Notes: a model not told the origin generated them from the letters alone. Positions 17,129 to 27,600 are shown, counted from the first letter of the stretch. The stretch is DNA of 64,000 bases from an uncultured Flavobacterium sp. (GCF_946478785.1 NZ_CAMLDD010000003.1:290668-354667), one strand, 5' to 3'. A program made the numbers and translations.

Positions 17129-19027
17129 ATGAAGCAAAGAAATGTAGGTGGAAAATCACAAATCACTTCCGATGGAAAAATCACTTTTTATTCCAACGGA
17201 AGCATCACCACAAATGGAAAAAAAATAAAAACAGTTGGGGACCAGGATGGAGTTAAACTAGATGTACAACCAGAGAAACTAAAAGTAGAAGCCACGGAAA
17301 ATGATGATTCTGTAAATGTATATGTAGGGATGTTTTTTGACGGTACGGGGAATAATATGGGAAATTCTGACTCCATGTACTATACTAAATTACAAAACGG
17401 TATGATCAAGTCAAAAGACATACCGCAAGAGTCAAAACACACTGTTAGTATTTTAGAAAATGGAAATACGGTAACAAAAACTATTGATATTACAGACAGA
17501 GACAGTTATTGGAATCCTTATTCTAATGTGGCTAAATTGTTTCAGTTGTATCAGGAAGAAAAGAATGAAAAAAAAGATAGTGTTCTGGGAAAACATGTTA
17601 TTTTAAAACAATATGTAGAAGGTATTGGAACTAAGGAAGGAGAACCGGACGACATGATGGGTTCAGGCTTGGCCAGAGGATCATGGGGCATTTTGGGAAG
17701 AGTAGAAGAAGGAATAAAAAAACTGGTTGAAGAGCAAATCAGAAACAGTATAAAAGGAAAAAAAGTAAATAAAATTGTCTTTGATGTTTTTGGTTTTAGC
17801 CGTGGAGCGGCGGCGGCCAGGCATTTTTGTAATGAAGTGAAAGAAAAATCAAAAATACAAGCTAAAAGAATTAGAGATCCATATGATCCAAAAGGCGTTA
17901 TTTTATCACCTACAGAAACAGAAGTTGTAAAACACGCTGGAGGTTATTTAGGCAGTATGCTTGCAAAAAATAATATTTTATCTTTAACAGAAACTTACAA
18001 TATTGAGATCCGTTTTTTAGGTGTTTTTGATACTGTCGTTTCTGATATGGTTATAAAAGATAATTTAGGCTACAAAGCCTCAGTCATATTAGGTATACTA
18101 CCGGCAATCTTTCAACTAAGTTTAGATAAGGTAAAAACTAACATTTCAGGTTTAGGTATACAATCTGCTTTTCATATAGTGGCTAATGATGAATGGCGGG
18201 AGAATTTTGCTACCACACCTACTGAAGAAGGATATACAGTAAAACTAATAGGAGCCCATTCAGATATTGGAGGTGGGTACGCCGAATTGGACAAATATGA
18301 GCCTGTGATAGATTATTTTGATTTAGGAGTTAATGATAAAACAACTATGGAAGAAAAAGAAAAAGTAAGACAATTTTACATTAACAACTATTTCTGTCAG
18401 GAAGATGAAATTAAGTTTATAAATAGCTATGATCATTATGATAAAACAGTTTTAGTATATAAAATGTATGGCGTTTTTCCAATATATGGTAAAATGGAAG
18501 TTAGAACAGCTCCCGATTTTTACCATGACAATTATGCACCACAAATATATGACCCCAAAAAAGGAATGCTTATTATGGACAAACAATCAGATCACTTTGT
18601 AATTAAAGATTCAAGATATATTAGTAACAAATACAGCCTTGTGGCTATGAATTTGATGCTTGAAAAAGCAATTGAAAACAAAGTACCTTTTTATAAAACT
18701 TTTGATGAAGCAAAAAATGCCAAACATAAAGAAGAATATAATTTTTCATCAGAAAAAATATTGAGGGAATATTTAGACTTGATGATAAAAGTAATAAAAG
18801 AACAAAAAGGAGGCACATATCAATTACCGGGTAGTATGTTTACCACCCTAAGAAATAAATACATTCATCTTTCTGCACACTATGGCGGATTAAAAAATGA
18901 TTATTTAAATATTACAACAGGGGATCATCATATCCTTAGTAAGGTAGGTTTTGTAAACCAGCCTGTTAAATACAAGATAGAAGGAGATGCAGCAAATTAT
19001 AAAAGAGAAATATATGCAAATAAATAA
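17129..19027 (+). CDS. DUF2235/Tle1-like lipase, likely T6SS effector
   Basis: 632 residues. The alpha/beta hydrolase of the DUF2235 (Tle1) type is marked by GMFFDGTGNN (67-76), the nucleophile elbow GFSRGAAA (Ser224), the strand GVFDTVVSD (Asp301) and GAHSDIGGGY (His377), a plausible catalytic triad. The first 40 residues are a short beta-rich leader (GKITFYSNGSITTNGKK) that resembles VgrG needle strands and may dock on the spike. It starts 1 base after the vgrG stop and overlaps the following lipoprotein gene by 14 bases. Predicted to hydrolyse membrane phospholipids in target cells. Confidence 0.87.
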   Translation: MKQRNVGGKSQITSDGKITFYSNGSITTNGKKIKTVGDQDGVKLDVQPEKLKVEATENDDSVNVYVGMFFDGTGNNMGNSDSMYYTKLQNGMIKSKDIPQESKHTVSILENGNTVTKTIDITDRDSYWNPYSNVAKLFQLYQEEKNEKKDSVLGKHVILKQYVEGIGTKEGEPDDMMGSGLARGSWGILGRVEEGIKKLVEEQIRNSIKGKKVNKIVFDVFGFSRGAAAARHFCNEVKEKSKIQAKRIRDPYDPKGVILSPTETEVVKHAGGYLGSMLAKNNILSLTETYNIEIRFLGVFDTVVSDMVIKDNLGYKASVILGILPAIFQLSLDKVKTNISGLGIQSAFHIVANDEWRENFATTPTEEGYTVKLIGAHSDIGGGYAELDKYEPVIDYFDLGVNDKTTMEEKEKVRQFYINNYFCQEDEIKFINSYDHYDKTVLVYKMYGVFPIYGKMEVRTAPDFYHDNYAPQIYDPKKGMLIMDKQSDHFVIKDSRYISNKYSLVAMNLMLEKAIENKVPFYKTFDEAKNAKHKEEYNFSSEKILREYLDLMIKVIKEQKGGTYQLPGSMFTTLRNKYIHLSAHYGGLKNDYLNITTGDHHILSKVGFVNQPVKYKIEGDAANYKREIYANK

Positions 19028-20186
19028 AATATATCATTTGTCTCTTTTTTTTGGCTTATTAGTTTCCTGCCAGCCAAAAGAAAAGTTTGATTGGGAAATA
19101 GGTCTTTCTGCTCCTAAATATTATTCAAGTATTCCGTCAGTAGCCTTTTATAATAATGGAAAAATAGTACATAATGTTTCAACAGATTTCGGAATAGATC
19201 CCGGATGGGGAGAAACTTCGGGAGGGTATGCAAGTGGTAGTGAACCTGATGAAGTACCAGATAGTTTGGTTGTGAATTGGGATTGTGGTGTTGATATGGT
19301 TAGTTACAAATTGAAAACAAAGTTACCAAAACAAAAAATGTTGCAATTGTTTCAAAATCCGGTTACTGATATCGATGGTATAATGCGAAGTTATTCTTTG
19401 ATAATTGTGGGTACCGCTCCGGGTGGTAATGTAACCGTTTGGATGAGAGCAGTAAATGTTTTAACAGAAATAGGAAAATTCAAAGCAAACGAAATAAGTA
19501 AGAATGATCCTTATGATGAAGATAGGGTTTCTATGTGGACATCTACTGGAAAGGCTGCAAAAGAAAATTTCATCTATTTAAATCTGCATGGTATTCCTTA
19601 TTCAGTCTGGGAAAAAGGAGAAAAAGAATATGATTATGATGTAGGTTTTGCTAGCGAATATCATACTTCAAAAATTAGTATACTAACTTTTTACACCAAA
19701 TCTGGAATTATTTTTCAACCAGATACATTTTCAGAATCTCTTTTTACAATTGATAAATCAAGTTGGGATTTATCAAATTTTAAACCTAATAATAATAGGA
19801 CTAAAAAAAGTCCTTTTCCTATTATGATGAAGGTGGAGATAGAGAATCTGAAAAACCCTAAGTTATACCATTCAACATTAGTAGTTCTACCAAATGATTT
19901 TGAAAAATTATACAATCAACAATATCTAGATTCTATTACTGGTAAGAAGGAAAGTTTCAATAGAATTATTATTGGTATTAAATCAACTGAAAATACTGGA
20001 TTTGTATGGTTAGAAGGTAAGAATAAAAGAATAAAAGTAATGGAATTCAAGTGTTTTTTGCCTAAAATGAATGGTACAACTTATGAAAGTGGAGGATATT
20101 CCCTTCCAAAAGGATTCAAGTTTCCAAAATGGGAAGGCAGAGAAAAATTAATAGAGCCAGATGTTGAGTTTTGGCAAGAGAAATAA
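19014..20186 (+). CDS. DUF2931-family lipoprotein, likely immunity to the lipase
   Basis: 390 residues from the ATG at 19014, chosen because it yields a lipoprotein signal with LLVSC (Cys19); a frame start at 18987 would not. It has the DUF2931 style: FDWEIGLSAPKYYSS after the lipobox, a GWGETSGGYASGSEPDEVPDS loop and a W-rich beta region. DUF2931 lipoproteins are frequent next to Tle-type effectors and are proposed to protect the envelope. The overlap with the lipase gene and the shared terminator fit an effector-immunity pair; direct proof is lacking. Confidence 0.8.
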   Translation: MQINKIYHLSLFFGLLVSCQPKEKFDWEIGLSAPKYYSSIPSVAFYNNGKIVHNVSTDFGIDPGWGETSGGYASGSEPDEVPDSLVVNWDCGVDMVSYKLKTKLPKQKMLQLFQNPVTDIDGIMRSYSLIIVGTAPGGNVTVWMRAVNVLTEIGKFKANEISKNDPYDEDRVSMWTSTGKAAKENFIYLNLHGIPYSVWEKGEKEYDYDVGFASEYHTSKISILTFYTKSGIIFQPDTFSESLFTIDKSSWDLSNFKPNNNRTKKSPFPIMMKVEIENLKNPKLYHSTLVVLPNDFEKLYNQQYLDSITGKKESFNRIIIGIKSTENTGFVWLEGKNKRIKVMEFKCFLPKMNGTTYESGGYSLPKGFKFPKWEGREKLIEPDVEFWQEK

Positions 20187-20201
20187 TAATTAAAAAATAA
20201 T

Positions 20202-20237
20202 AAAAGGAAAAACCACTAACACCGGGTTTTTCCTTTT
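20202..20237. terminator. Bidirectional terminator
   Basis: aaaaggaaaaacc / ggtttttcctttt stem between the convergent DUF2931 gene and the acidic protein gene. Either strand ends in a T-rich run. Confidence 0.8.
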
Positions 20238-20245
20238 AAATAATT

Positions 20246-20761
20246 TTAGAATTTTCTGGGATCATTTGCAGGATAATCTTCTTCATTTTCGTCTTCCTGA
20301 ATATCATCTTCCTGATATTCGTACTCATCCTCTTCTTCGATTTCGTCATCGATAATTTCTAAATCTTCTTCAGTTTCATCGAAGGTTTCACTAAAATTAT
20401 CAGAAGGATTGTCAAATTCGTCGTTTACGACTTTTTCATCACCGTCGATGTCAATTTCTTCATCTAAATCATCTATAGTGTCGTCACCTTCAAGGTCTCT
20501 GTCTGTATGAAAATCATCGTTCAGATCGTCTAAATCATCCTCGTCATTTGTAATTCGCTCATCAGGATTAGGTTTGTTCGGATCGTGGCCATTTCGAACA
20601 GTAAATCCTTGCTCAGCAATTTCTCTATTGCTTTGGCTGGCATCTTTAAATTCGTTATTGTCATACAGTTCCTCATCCATATGTACATTTTTATCTGACA
20701 TATTTTGATTTCTCGGGTCCATACTTGTTTTGCCGCTGTTTTGTTGATCTATAGTATTCAT
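20246..20761 (-). CDS. Highly acidic, disordered hypothetical protein
   Basis: 171 residues, with Asp and Glu dominating residues 70-165 and no hydrophobic core, signal or membrane helix. It begins MNTIDQQNSGKTSMDPRNQN and ends YPANDPRKF. The composition implies an intrinsically disordered protein, perhaps a hydration or ion-binding protein, but no family is recognised. It lies upstream-to-downstream next to another acidic small protein gene and near YciE- and FMN-type stress genes, which hints at a stress role. Function unknown. Confidence 0.7.
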   Translation of the reverse strand: MNTIDQQNSGKTSMDPRNQNMSDKNVHMDEELYDNNEFKDASQSNREIAEQGFTVRNGHDPNKPNPDERITNDEDDLDDLNDDFHTDRDLEGDDTIDDLDEEIDIDGDEKVVNDEFDNPSDNFSETFDETEEDLEIIDDEIEEEDEYEYQEDDIQEDENEEDYPANDPRKF

Positions 20762-20858
20762 AATAGTATTTTTTATGTTGTTATATAAAGCTAATTTTCA
20801 GTTGTTTGAAATTTGTAGAGTTTTAGATTCTAAATTACAGACAATTGTTTATATGTTT

Positions 20859-21170
20859 TTATTCATTTCGTTGTTCTAAATCGTCGTAATCCAGATTCTC
20901 ATCATTTTGAATACCCTCTTCTTGCTCTTCAGTATTTTCAGGTCTGTAAAAATCATCATCCTGTTGATGTTTTTTAACATAGTCTTCTTCGCTGATTACT
21001 TGTTCCTGATTCGGAATATTTTCGTTTCTAAGAATATTATCTTTTTTAAGAAGTTTGTCAATCGCTTTTTCAATTAACACCGCAGTATCCGGGTCAAGAA
21101 ATCCACCCTGAAATTTTTGTTCAAAATAAAATTGTGCTGTTTGATTGTATCTGTTTATATGGGTTCTCAT
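20859..21170 (-). CDS. Small charged hypothetical protein
   Basis: 103 residues. The N-terminal part (YNQTAQFYFEQKFQGGFLDP, then AVLIEKAIDKLL) looks like a short helical domain. The C-terminal half is rich in Glu, Asp, Asn and Gln. No known family was recognised. It is transcribed in the same direction as the acidic protein gene, 97 bp upstream of it, and is divergent from the YciE-like gene across 190 bp. Confidence 0.65.
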   Translation of the reverse strand: MRTHINRYNQTAQFYFEQKFQGGFLDPDTAVLIEKAIDKLLKKDNILRNENIPNQEQVISEEDYVKKHQQDDDFYRPENTEEQEEGIQNDENLDYDDLEQRNE

Positions 21171-21360
21171 AATATCTTTTTTAATGATTTGATATTACAA
21201 AGCTATCTATGATTGAAAAGAAACACCTTACAGAATTTGCTGATCTACTTTCATAATATACAGGTGTTTATCTTGAAACTTTGAGTTAGAATACTATAAT
21301 CACATCGGTAATAATTCAGGGTAATTTTGAAAATATTAATCACATAAAAAATATATAATT

Positions 21361-21936
21361 ATGAAATCTACTGACAATAAAAAAGAAACAGCTACTAAAG
21401 AAGGTACCAACAAAAGTGGAGTTACAAAACCAAAATCAAATGCAGCATCCGGATTGACAGAATTGTTTGAAGATGGCCTTAAAGATATTTATTGGGCAGA
21501 GAAAGCATTAACCAAAGCACTTCCAACAATGGCAAAAAATGCAACATCAGCTGATCTGATTGAAGCTTTAAATTCTCATTTGACAGAAACAGAAGAACAT
21601 GTTAGCCGTCTGGAAAAGGTTTTTGAACTAATAGGTAAAAAAGCGACGGCTAAAAAATGTGATGCTATGGAAGGCCTTATCGAAGAAGGTAAGGGAATCC
21701 TTGAAGAAACTGAAGTGGGTGTGGTGCGTGATGCCGGAATTATTGCAGCAAGTCAAAAAATTGAACATTATGAGATTGCTACTTACGGTACATTGAGACA
21801 ATTTGCAGAAACTCTTGGTTTTGAAGAAGCAGCAGCATTGTTGGAACAAACACTTGACGACGAAAAAGGAGCAGACAAAAAGCTTACAGAAGTTGCTGTA
21901 AATGCAATAAATCTTGAAGCTGCAGAATTAGAGTAA
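21361..21936 (+). CDS. YciE/YciF ferritin-like protein (DUF892)
   Basis: 191 residues. After a Lys/Thr-rich leader of about 28 residues the DUF892 fold begins: LTELFEDGLKDIYWAEKALT, then SHLTETEEHVSRLEKVFE and KIEHYEIATYGTLRQFAE, giving the four-helix ferritin-like bundle with E/H ligands. Family members bind a di-iron site and are induced by osmotic or general stress. The next gene has its own start and a terminator lies in between, so it is monocistronic. Confidence 0.93.
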   Translation: MKSTDNKKETATKEGTNKSGVTKPKSNAASGLTELFEDGLKDIYWAEKALTKALPTMAKNATSADLIEALNSHLTETEEHVSRLEKVFELIGKKATAKKCDAMEGLIEEGKGILEETEVGVVRDAGIIAASQKIEHYEIATYGTLRQFAETLGFEEAAALLEQTLDDEKGADKKLTEVAVNAINLEAAELE

Positions 21937-21951
21937 ACTTTTTAAAATACC

Positions 21952-21979
21952 AAAAAGCACAGTTTAGGCTGTGCTTTTT
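21952..21979 (+). terminator. Terminator of the YciE-like gene
   Basis: Stem aaaaagcacag / ctgtgcttttt with loop tttagg, 15 bp after the stop. Confidence 0.85.
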
Positions 21980-22002
21980 AGTTTTAATTAAATAAGAAGA
22001 GC

Positions 22003-22734
22003 ATGCCAGAAGGTCCGTCAATAGTAATATTAAAAGAAGAGGTTCAGCAATTTTCAGGACAAAAAGTGATTGATGTTTCCGGAAACAGCAGTATTGAGAT
22101 CAATAGATTAAAAGACAAAACAATACGCCAGTTTAAAAGCTGGGGAAAGCATTTTTTAATTTGTTTTGATGACTTTACCGTAAAGATACACATGCTGATG
22201 TTTGGCACTTACCGAATTAATGAAAGAAAGGAAGCAACACCAAGGTTAAGTTTGCTTTTTTCAAATGGAGAGCTTAATTTTTATACTTGTTCAGTTAAAA
22301 TTTTAGAAGGTGATATCAATATTTATTACAATTGGGAGGAAGATGTAATGAATAAAAATTGGGATCCTGAAAAGGCAAAACAAAGTCTGGAAAAAATCCC
22401 GAAACAAATGATTTGTGATGCTTTATTAGATCAGAACATTTTCTCTGGAGTAGGAAACATCATAAAAAATGAAGTTTTATACCGATGTAGAATTCATCCG
22501 GAATCTTTGGTTGGTAAAATTTCATCTGAGGATATTCAAAATCTTATAAACGAAAGTGTAATTTATAGCTTTCAATTTCTGGATTGGAAAAAGAAATTTG
22601 AACTAAAGAAACATTGGCTTGCTCATACAAAAAGCATTTGTTTGCGATGCAATCTTCCGATTATAAAGAAATATACAGGTATTAAAAAAAGAAGAAGCTT
22701 TTTTTGTACCAACTGCCAAAAATTATATCAATGA
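22003..22734 (+). CDS. Fpg/Nei family DNA glycosylase (endonuclease VIII-like)
   Basis: 243 residues, a little short for the family (about 265-275). The N-terminus MPEGPS gives the catalytic Pro2 and Glu3, of the Nei rather than MPELPE MutM type. A helix-two-turn-helix contains LLDQNIFSGVGNIIKNEVLY. The C-terminal zinc finger has CLRC and CTNC. It removes oxidised bases and nicks the abasic site. Its stop overlaps the DUF72 gene start (ATGA), so the two genes are co-expressed. Confidence 0.9.
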   Translation: MPEGPSIVILKEEVQQFSGQKVIDVSGNSSIEINRLKDKTIRQFKSWGKHFLICFDDFTVKIHMLMFGTYRINERKEATPRLSLLFSNGELNFYTCSVKILEGDINIYYNWEEDVMNKNWDPEKAKQSLEKIPKQMICDALLDQNIFSGVGNIIKNEVLYRCRIHPESLVGKISSEDIQNLINESVIYSFQFLDWKKKFELKKHWLAHTKSICLRCNLPIIKKYTGIKKRRSFFCTNCQKLYQ

Positions 22735-23447
22735 AAAATGAAGTTTTAATAGGATGTTCCAGTTTTAATAATCGCTTTTGGAAGGGTATTTTTTATCCTG
22801 ATAATTTGCCTGCTTCTAAATGGTTTCAATATTATTGCGAACATTTTGATACGTATGAATTTAATGGCAGTTTTTATAAATTCCCAACTTTAAGAATTTT
22901 GGAAAACTGGTACAATAAAGCACCTGAAAACTTTATTTTTTCGATAAAAGCCCCTAAAGAAATAACCCATCTGAAAAGGTTTGCAGATTGCGAAAATCTA
23001 ATAGCAGATTTTTATAATGTGTGTACTAACGGATTAAAAGAAAAACTTGGTCCAGTACTTTTTCAGTTTCCACCAAGTTATCATTTTAGCTCTGAGCGAC
23101 TAAGCCAAATAGTCAATAATCTGAATCCAGACTTTAAAAACGTAGTTGAGTTTAGGCATGAAAGCTGGTGGATTCCAGAGGTATGGGAAACTTTTTTAGA
23201 AAATAATATTATTTTTTGCAGTGTAAGCCATCCTCAATTACCTAAAACAATTTTTACTAATTTCCCTTTAATTTTCATCAGGCTTCATGGCACACCAAAA
23301 ATGTTTTATTCAGCCTACACAAATGAAGAGCTAAATCTAATAAAAGAGCAAATTTCAAACAAACCGGCATATGTTTATTTTAACAATACAGCAAGTGAAG
23401 CAGGAATCATAAATGCTTTGGAATTTCAAAAGAAATATAAAAAATAA
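22731..23447 (+). CDS. DUF72 (YecE-like) family protein
   Basis: 238 residues from the ATG that overlaps the glycosylase stop. The pattern IGCSSFNNRFWKGIFYP, then FDTYEFNGSFYKFP and FIFSIKAPKEITHLKRF, followed by GPVLFQFPPSYHFS and VVEFRHESWW, is the TIM-barrel-like DUF72. The biochemical activity is unknown; members often sit near DNA repair genes, as here with the Nei-like glycosylase. Confidence 0.93.
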   Translation: MKNEVLIGCSSFNNRFWKGIFYPDNLPASKWFQYYCEHFDTYEFNGSFYKFPTLRILENWYNKAPENFIFSIKAPKEITHLKRFADCENLIADFYNVCTNGLKEKLGPVLFQFPPSYHFSSERLSQIVNNLNPDFKNVVEFRHESWWIPEVWETFLENNIIFCSVSHPQLPKTIFTNFPLIFIRLHGTPKMFYSAYTNEELNLIKEQISNKPAYVYFNNTASEAGIINALEFQKKYKK

Positions 23448-23475
23448 TGGCAATCATAAGTCAGCTTGCCATTAT
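23444..23475. terminator. Bidirectional terminator between DUF72 and FMN-protein genes
   Basis: Stem ataatggcaa / ttgccattat with a 12-base loop, between convergent genes. Confidence 0.7.
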
Positions 23476-23480
23476 CTTAT

Positions 23481-23981
23481 TTACAAATCTAAATTGCCTT
23501 CTATTCCGTCATCCATTGTTTTCCCTGTAACAAAAGCTACGGTCATTTTAGCAATTGCAACCATTTTACCGTTTTTATTATTCCAGTAATAACCATCTTC
23601 AGGAACAACTTTTATGATACTAAGGTTGGGATCATCCTCACCACCCGTCATCCAGACTTTTATAATAGGGTTCCATAATTCTTTAATCCTTTTTCTATCG
23701 TAAGAAATAGAAGCATTACCGTGCAGGAAAAGAAACTTATCGTGAGGCTGCGCAAAAACGATCTCTACTTTTGAGTTCTCCATAATTTCGGCATTTTTAT
23801 TACTATTTTTATCCGAAAGAAAAAAAAGATTTCCATATTCGTCAATCTCCTGAAATGACATTGGTCGGGATTGTAATTTTCCGTTTTTATAGGTACAGAA
23901 CATACAAGTTTTGATATCTTCAGCCAGATCTTGTATTTTTTCTGCTGCCGAAACGTTTTTTAGGTCTTTGTGATCTCCCAT
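23481..23981 (-). CDS. Pyridoxamine 5'-phosphate oxidase-like FMN-binding general stress protein
   Basis: 166 residues, the size of the GSP26-like split-barrel group. FCTYKNGKLQSRPMSFQEID and LFFLSDKNSNKNAEI fit the flavin-binding barrel; WMTGGEDDPNLSIIKVVPEDG and YYWNNKNGKMVAIAKM fit the C-terminal half. It is probably a flavin or heme-binding stress protein, not a true PNPO. Single gene, convergent with DUF72. Confidence 0.9.
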   Translation of the reverse strand: MGDHKDLKNVSAAEKIQDLAEDIKTCMFCTYKNGKLQSRPMSFQEIDEYGNLFFLSDKNSNKNAEIMENSKVEIVFAQPHDKFLFLHGNASISYDRKRIKELWNPIIKVWMTGGEDDPNLSIIKVVPEDGYYWNNKNGKMVAIAKMTVAFVTGKTMDDGIEGNLDL

Positions 23982-24118
23982 GACTTTATTTTTTTAAGTT
24001 GTATTTTAAATTTATTGAAGATACAAGGTTAGTTTTTTTTCTTTTTTTTAAGTTATATAATTCATTTTTAGGATTATGATATTTCTATTTCTAAAATTTT
24101 TCAGAAATTGAAGTTTGG

Positions 24119-24148
24119 TTGATAATTGTATTAAATTATTTATCTTTG
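24119..24148 (+). promoter_or_regulatory. Bacteroidota-type promoter of the response regulator gene
   Basis: TTG at 24119-24121 and TATCTTTG at 24141-24148 are separated by 19 bases, matching the Flavobacterium TTG-N17-23-TAnnTTTG consensus. The ATG is 22 bp downstream of the -7 element. Confidence 0.75.
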
Positions 24149-24170
24149 AGTCATTAATTTAAAAAATCCT

Positions 24171-24599
24171 ATGAATGATATAACTATATTCTACACGGAT
24201 GACGATGAAGATGATTTAAGTATTTTTGCAGATGCTGTAGAGTCATTGCAGAAAAAAATAAAACTTCAGACCTACTCTGGAGGTGAAAAGCTGTTAAATG
24301 CAATCTATAATCCGCCGCCAACGCCTCATATAGTTTTTTTGGATTTAAACATGCCCGGAAAAAATGGTTTTGATGTTTTGGCAGAGCTTCGTAATGAGGA
24401 GAAATCAGATATTCCGGTAATAATTTTTTCTACTTCAAATGAGCCAGGCATTATTGAAAAATGCCGACTGTTAGGAGCTAGTTTATTTATAACTAAGCCT
24501 GTATTAATGAAAGATATTATACAATCAATTAATCATGCTTTAGAAATCGATTGGAAAAATTTTGTCCCGACAGTGAGTAATTTTGTCTATAAATCATAA
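24171..24599 (+). CDS. Single-domain response regulator (Rcp1-like)
   Basis: 142 residues, receiver only. The acidic cluster is FYTDDDEDDLS, the phospho-acceptor Asp58 is in VFLDLNMPGKNGFD, and the ITKP Lys follows. No output domain is present, so it works by protein-protein contact or phosphotransfer. The DDDEDD style is that of Rcp1-like regulators, usual partners of phytochrome or PAS kinases. The PAS kinase gene is convergent with a 6-bp gap and is the obvious partner. Confidence 0.92.
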   Translation: MNDITIFYTDDDEDDLSIFADAVESLQKKIKLQTYSGGEKLLNAIYNPPPTPHIVFLDLNMPGKNGFDVLAELRNEEKSDIPVIIFSTSNEPGIIEKCRLLGASLFITKPVLMKDIIQSINHALEIDWKNFVPTVSNFVYKS

Positions 24600-24605
24600 A
24601 GTAAA

Positions 24606-27600
24606 TTAGTATAATTCAGGAAGGTAAATATCGAAAGTAGCACCTATATCTTTTTTACCATTGGCTGTAATAATTCCTTTATGGTTTTCTACAATTTTCT
24701 TTACAATTGCCAGGCCAATTCCGGTACCGGCAAATTCGCTTTCAGTATTCAGACGTTGAAAAACCTCGAAAATACGGTTTTTGTATGCTGAGTCAAAACC
24801 AATCCCATTATCTGAAATTTGAAGATGATAATACATTTTATCAGGAAAATCAACCTGTGATTTTATTTTACTACCCTTAATTTTTTCCGCCTTAATTTCG
24901 ATGACGGGAGCGACGCCTTTTTTAGAAAACTTCAAAGCATTACCAATCAGGTTATGGAGTAATTGTCGAAATTGAAAAGGGATAATAGTAGCTTGACCAA
25001 GAGGATGAAAATTGACTATGGCATTTTTTTCCTCAATACGTTCAGAAAAATCGTGTTTTACTTCTTCGGCAATTTCGTCCAGATTTACCTTTACAAATAC
25101 CCTTTCTGCCGAATTTGTTCTGGAATAAGTCAGAAGGTCCTGTATTAAAGTCTGCATTCTTTTGGCAGAGACTTCAATGCGGCCTAAATAGGTTTTGGCT
25201 TTTGGCGAAATGTTCTGTTCGTCCAGATCAGATAACCTGCTTGCAAAAGTTTGAATCTTTCGAAGCGGCTCCTGCAAATCATGACTTGAAATGTAAGCAA
25301 AAGACTGTAATTCGATATTCATATTGATCAAATCCCGATTTTTGAGCTCTAATTGGGCAGTACGCTCAGAAACTTCTTTTTCAAGTTTCGTGGTAAAGTT
25401 TTTCTGATCCTGAATGTCAGTAGTGGCACCAACCCACATTTGGATGTTTCCATCAGCATCTTTTTGGGCAATGGCACGACTTTGGTGCCATCTGTATTTG
25501 CCGTCATAACGACGAAAACGGTGTTCAAATAAAAAATCGTTTCCTGTTTTCACCGCTTCCATCCACTTATTTATATTTTCTTTGCGGTCTTCCGGATGCA
25601 CTATCTCTAACCAACCGTTTTTTTCAAATTCTTCTTTAGATCTGCCTGAATAAGTAAAGACGGATTGGTTATAGTAATTCAGATTTCCCAATGCGTCACT
25701 TGTCCAGATATGTTGTGGCATGGAGTCTGCCAGAAGCCTGAATTTTTCTTCACTTTTCATTAAAACCTCCTGGCTACTTTTTTCATCGGTAATATCTAAA
25801 ACGGTACCCAGCATTTTTACGGGTACATGCGCTTCATCAAAAAATATTTTGCCATGAACCCTTATCCATGAAATAGTTCCATCTGGTTTGTTGATACGCG
25901 ACTCATACTTATAAATACCTGATTTTAAGGCTAATATTTGAGCTTTCTCTAAAATATGTTTATCTTCTGGGTGTATTTGGCTTTGCAGCTGTAAACGGGA
26001 CAGAATTACATCTTTTTTATGACCAAATATAGTAGGCAGATTTTCTGAATATATTATTTCCTGATTTGGAATGTAAACATCCCATGTTGCTATTTCTGCT
26101 ATTTCTGTAGCCAGACGGGTCCTTAGTTCAGCATCTTCTATCTTTTTTCTTGTTTCAACCTTGCTTGTAACATCATTAACAGTAACCATGATGCCGTTTG
26201 CTTCTCCATCTTTTTCAAAAAGCGGCGTATATTGATAATCCAGGTAAAATTTTTCGAGTTTTCCTTTTCTGTTTACATAAGCAATTGCTTCATTTTCATG
26301 AATTTTTTTCCCTTTAGAAATAACATCATTCAATAATTCCGGATATTTTTGTTCTAAAAGTTCAGGAAATATTTCGATTAAGGGTTTTCCAATTGTTTCT
26401 TTCTTTTTTCTCTGCCAGATGGTTTTCATCATAGTATCGTTGGCCATTTCTACAACATGGTTTTTACCTCTGAAAACAGCCATGGCAATAGGAGATTCCG
26501 TGACAATTTTCCTAAAAGCCTTTTCGCTTTCTGACAATAAATGACGGGCTTTTACCGCTTTTGTAACTTCATAGGCAACAATAACAACGCCAGTTACAAT
26601 ATTCTCTTCACGTAAAGGATAAAAAACCAAATTAAAGTAGCCCACTTCCTGTTTGCCATATCTGTTTAAAGCCACTGAAAGTTCATCTGTGTAATATGGA
26701 ATTCCACTTTGATAAACTTTTGAAAGTAAGGGATAAATCGTTTTTTCAGCTTCCGGTAAGTAGGTAAACACGGGTTTTCCTAAAATTTCTTCCTCGGTTT
26801 TATCCACAATTTGAAGGTAGGTGGTGTTTGCCATTTCAACAATTAGATCTTCTCCTTTTAAAATAGCAATTCCAACAGGTACTTGTTTTACCGTATTTCT
26901 AAATTTTTTCTCACTTTCCTCAACAGCATTTCGGGCAATTACCTGCAAAGTTACATCATTGGCTATTGCGACGACTCCTGAAATAGCGCCATCAGGATCT
27001 TTTAAAGCTTCATAAACTACATTGATATAAGTAGTTTCGATTTTGCCATTCCGGGTTAATTTTACAGGAAGTTCGTATGCCCTGAAAGTTTCGCCTGTTG
27101 AACATACATTTTCCAAAATAGCTTCCAGCCCTTGTCCTGCAGCTTCAGGAACTACTTTAAATATGGGTTTGTTTAGAACCTGGTGTTCTTCTCTTTCCCA
27201 AATTTCAAGCATTAGCTCATTGGCTATTTCGACAATAAAATCCTTGCCTCTGAGAATACACATTCCATTAGGAGTTTGAAGAATGTTATTGAGATAGCGT
27301 TTGTTGCTTTCTTCTAATTTTTTGACCAGATTGACCTTATCCGTAGTTTCATTGCAAATGACTAAAACTCCTGTTGGTTTTCCTGATTCATTGTTTACCG
27401 GGGTATAACTAAAAGTCCAGTATACATCTTCCATTTTTCCGTTTCGGTAAATAGGCAATAACTGGTCTTCATGCCAGGTCGCTTCACCTTCTAAGAGAAC
27501 CTGGTCGATGAGCGGTTTTATAAAATCCCAGATTTCTGGCCAGGAATCAGCTCCCTTTTGACCCAAAATGGATGGATGTTTTCCATCGTTACCAAGACTT

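Noticed and set aside
22003..22734. MutM (8-oxoguanine glycosylase) as the exact identity
   Set aside because: The N-terminus is MPEGP, as in Nei, not MPELPE; I kept the broader Fpg/Nei name.
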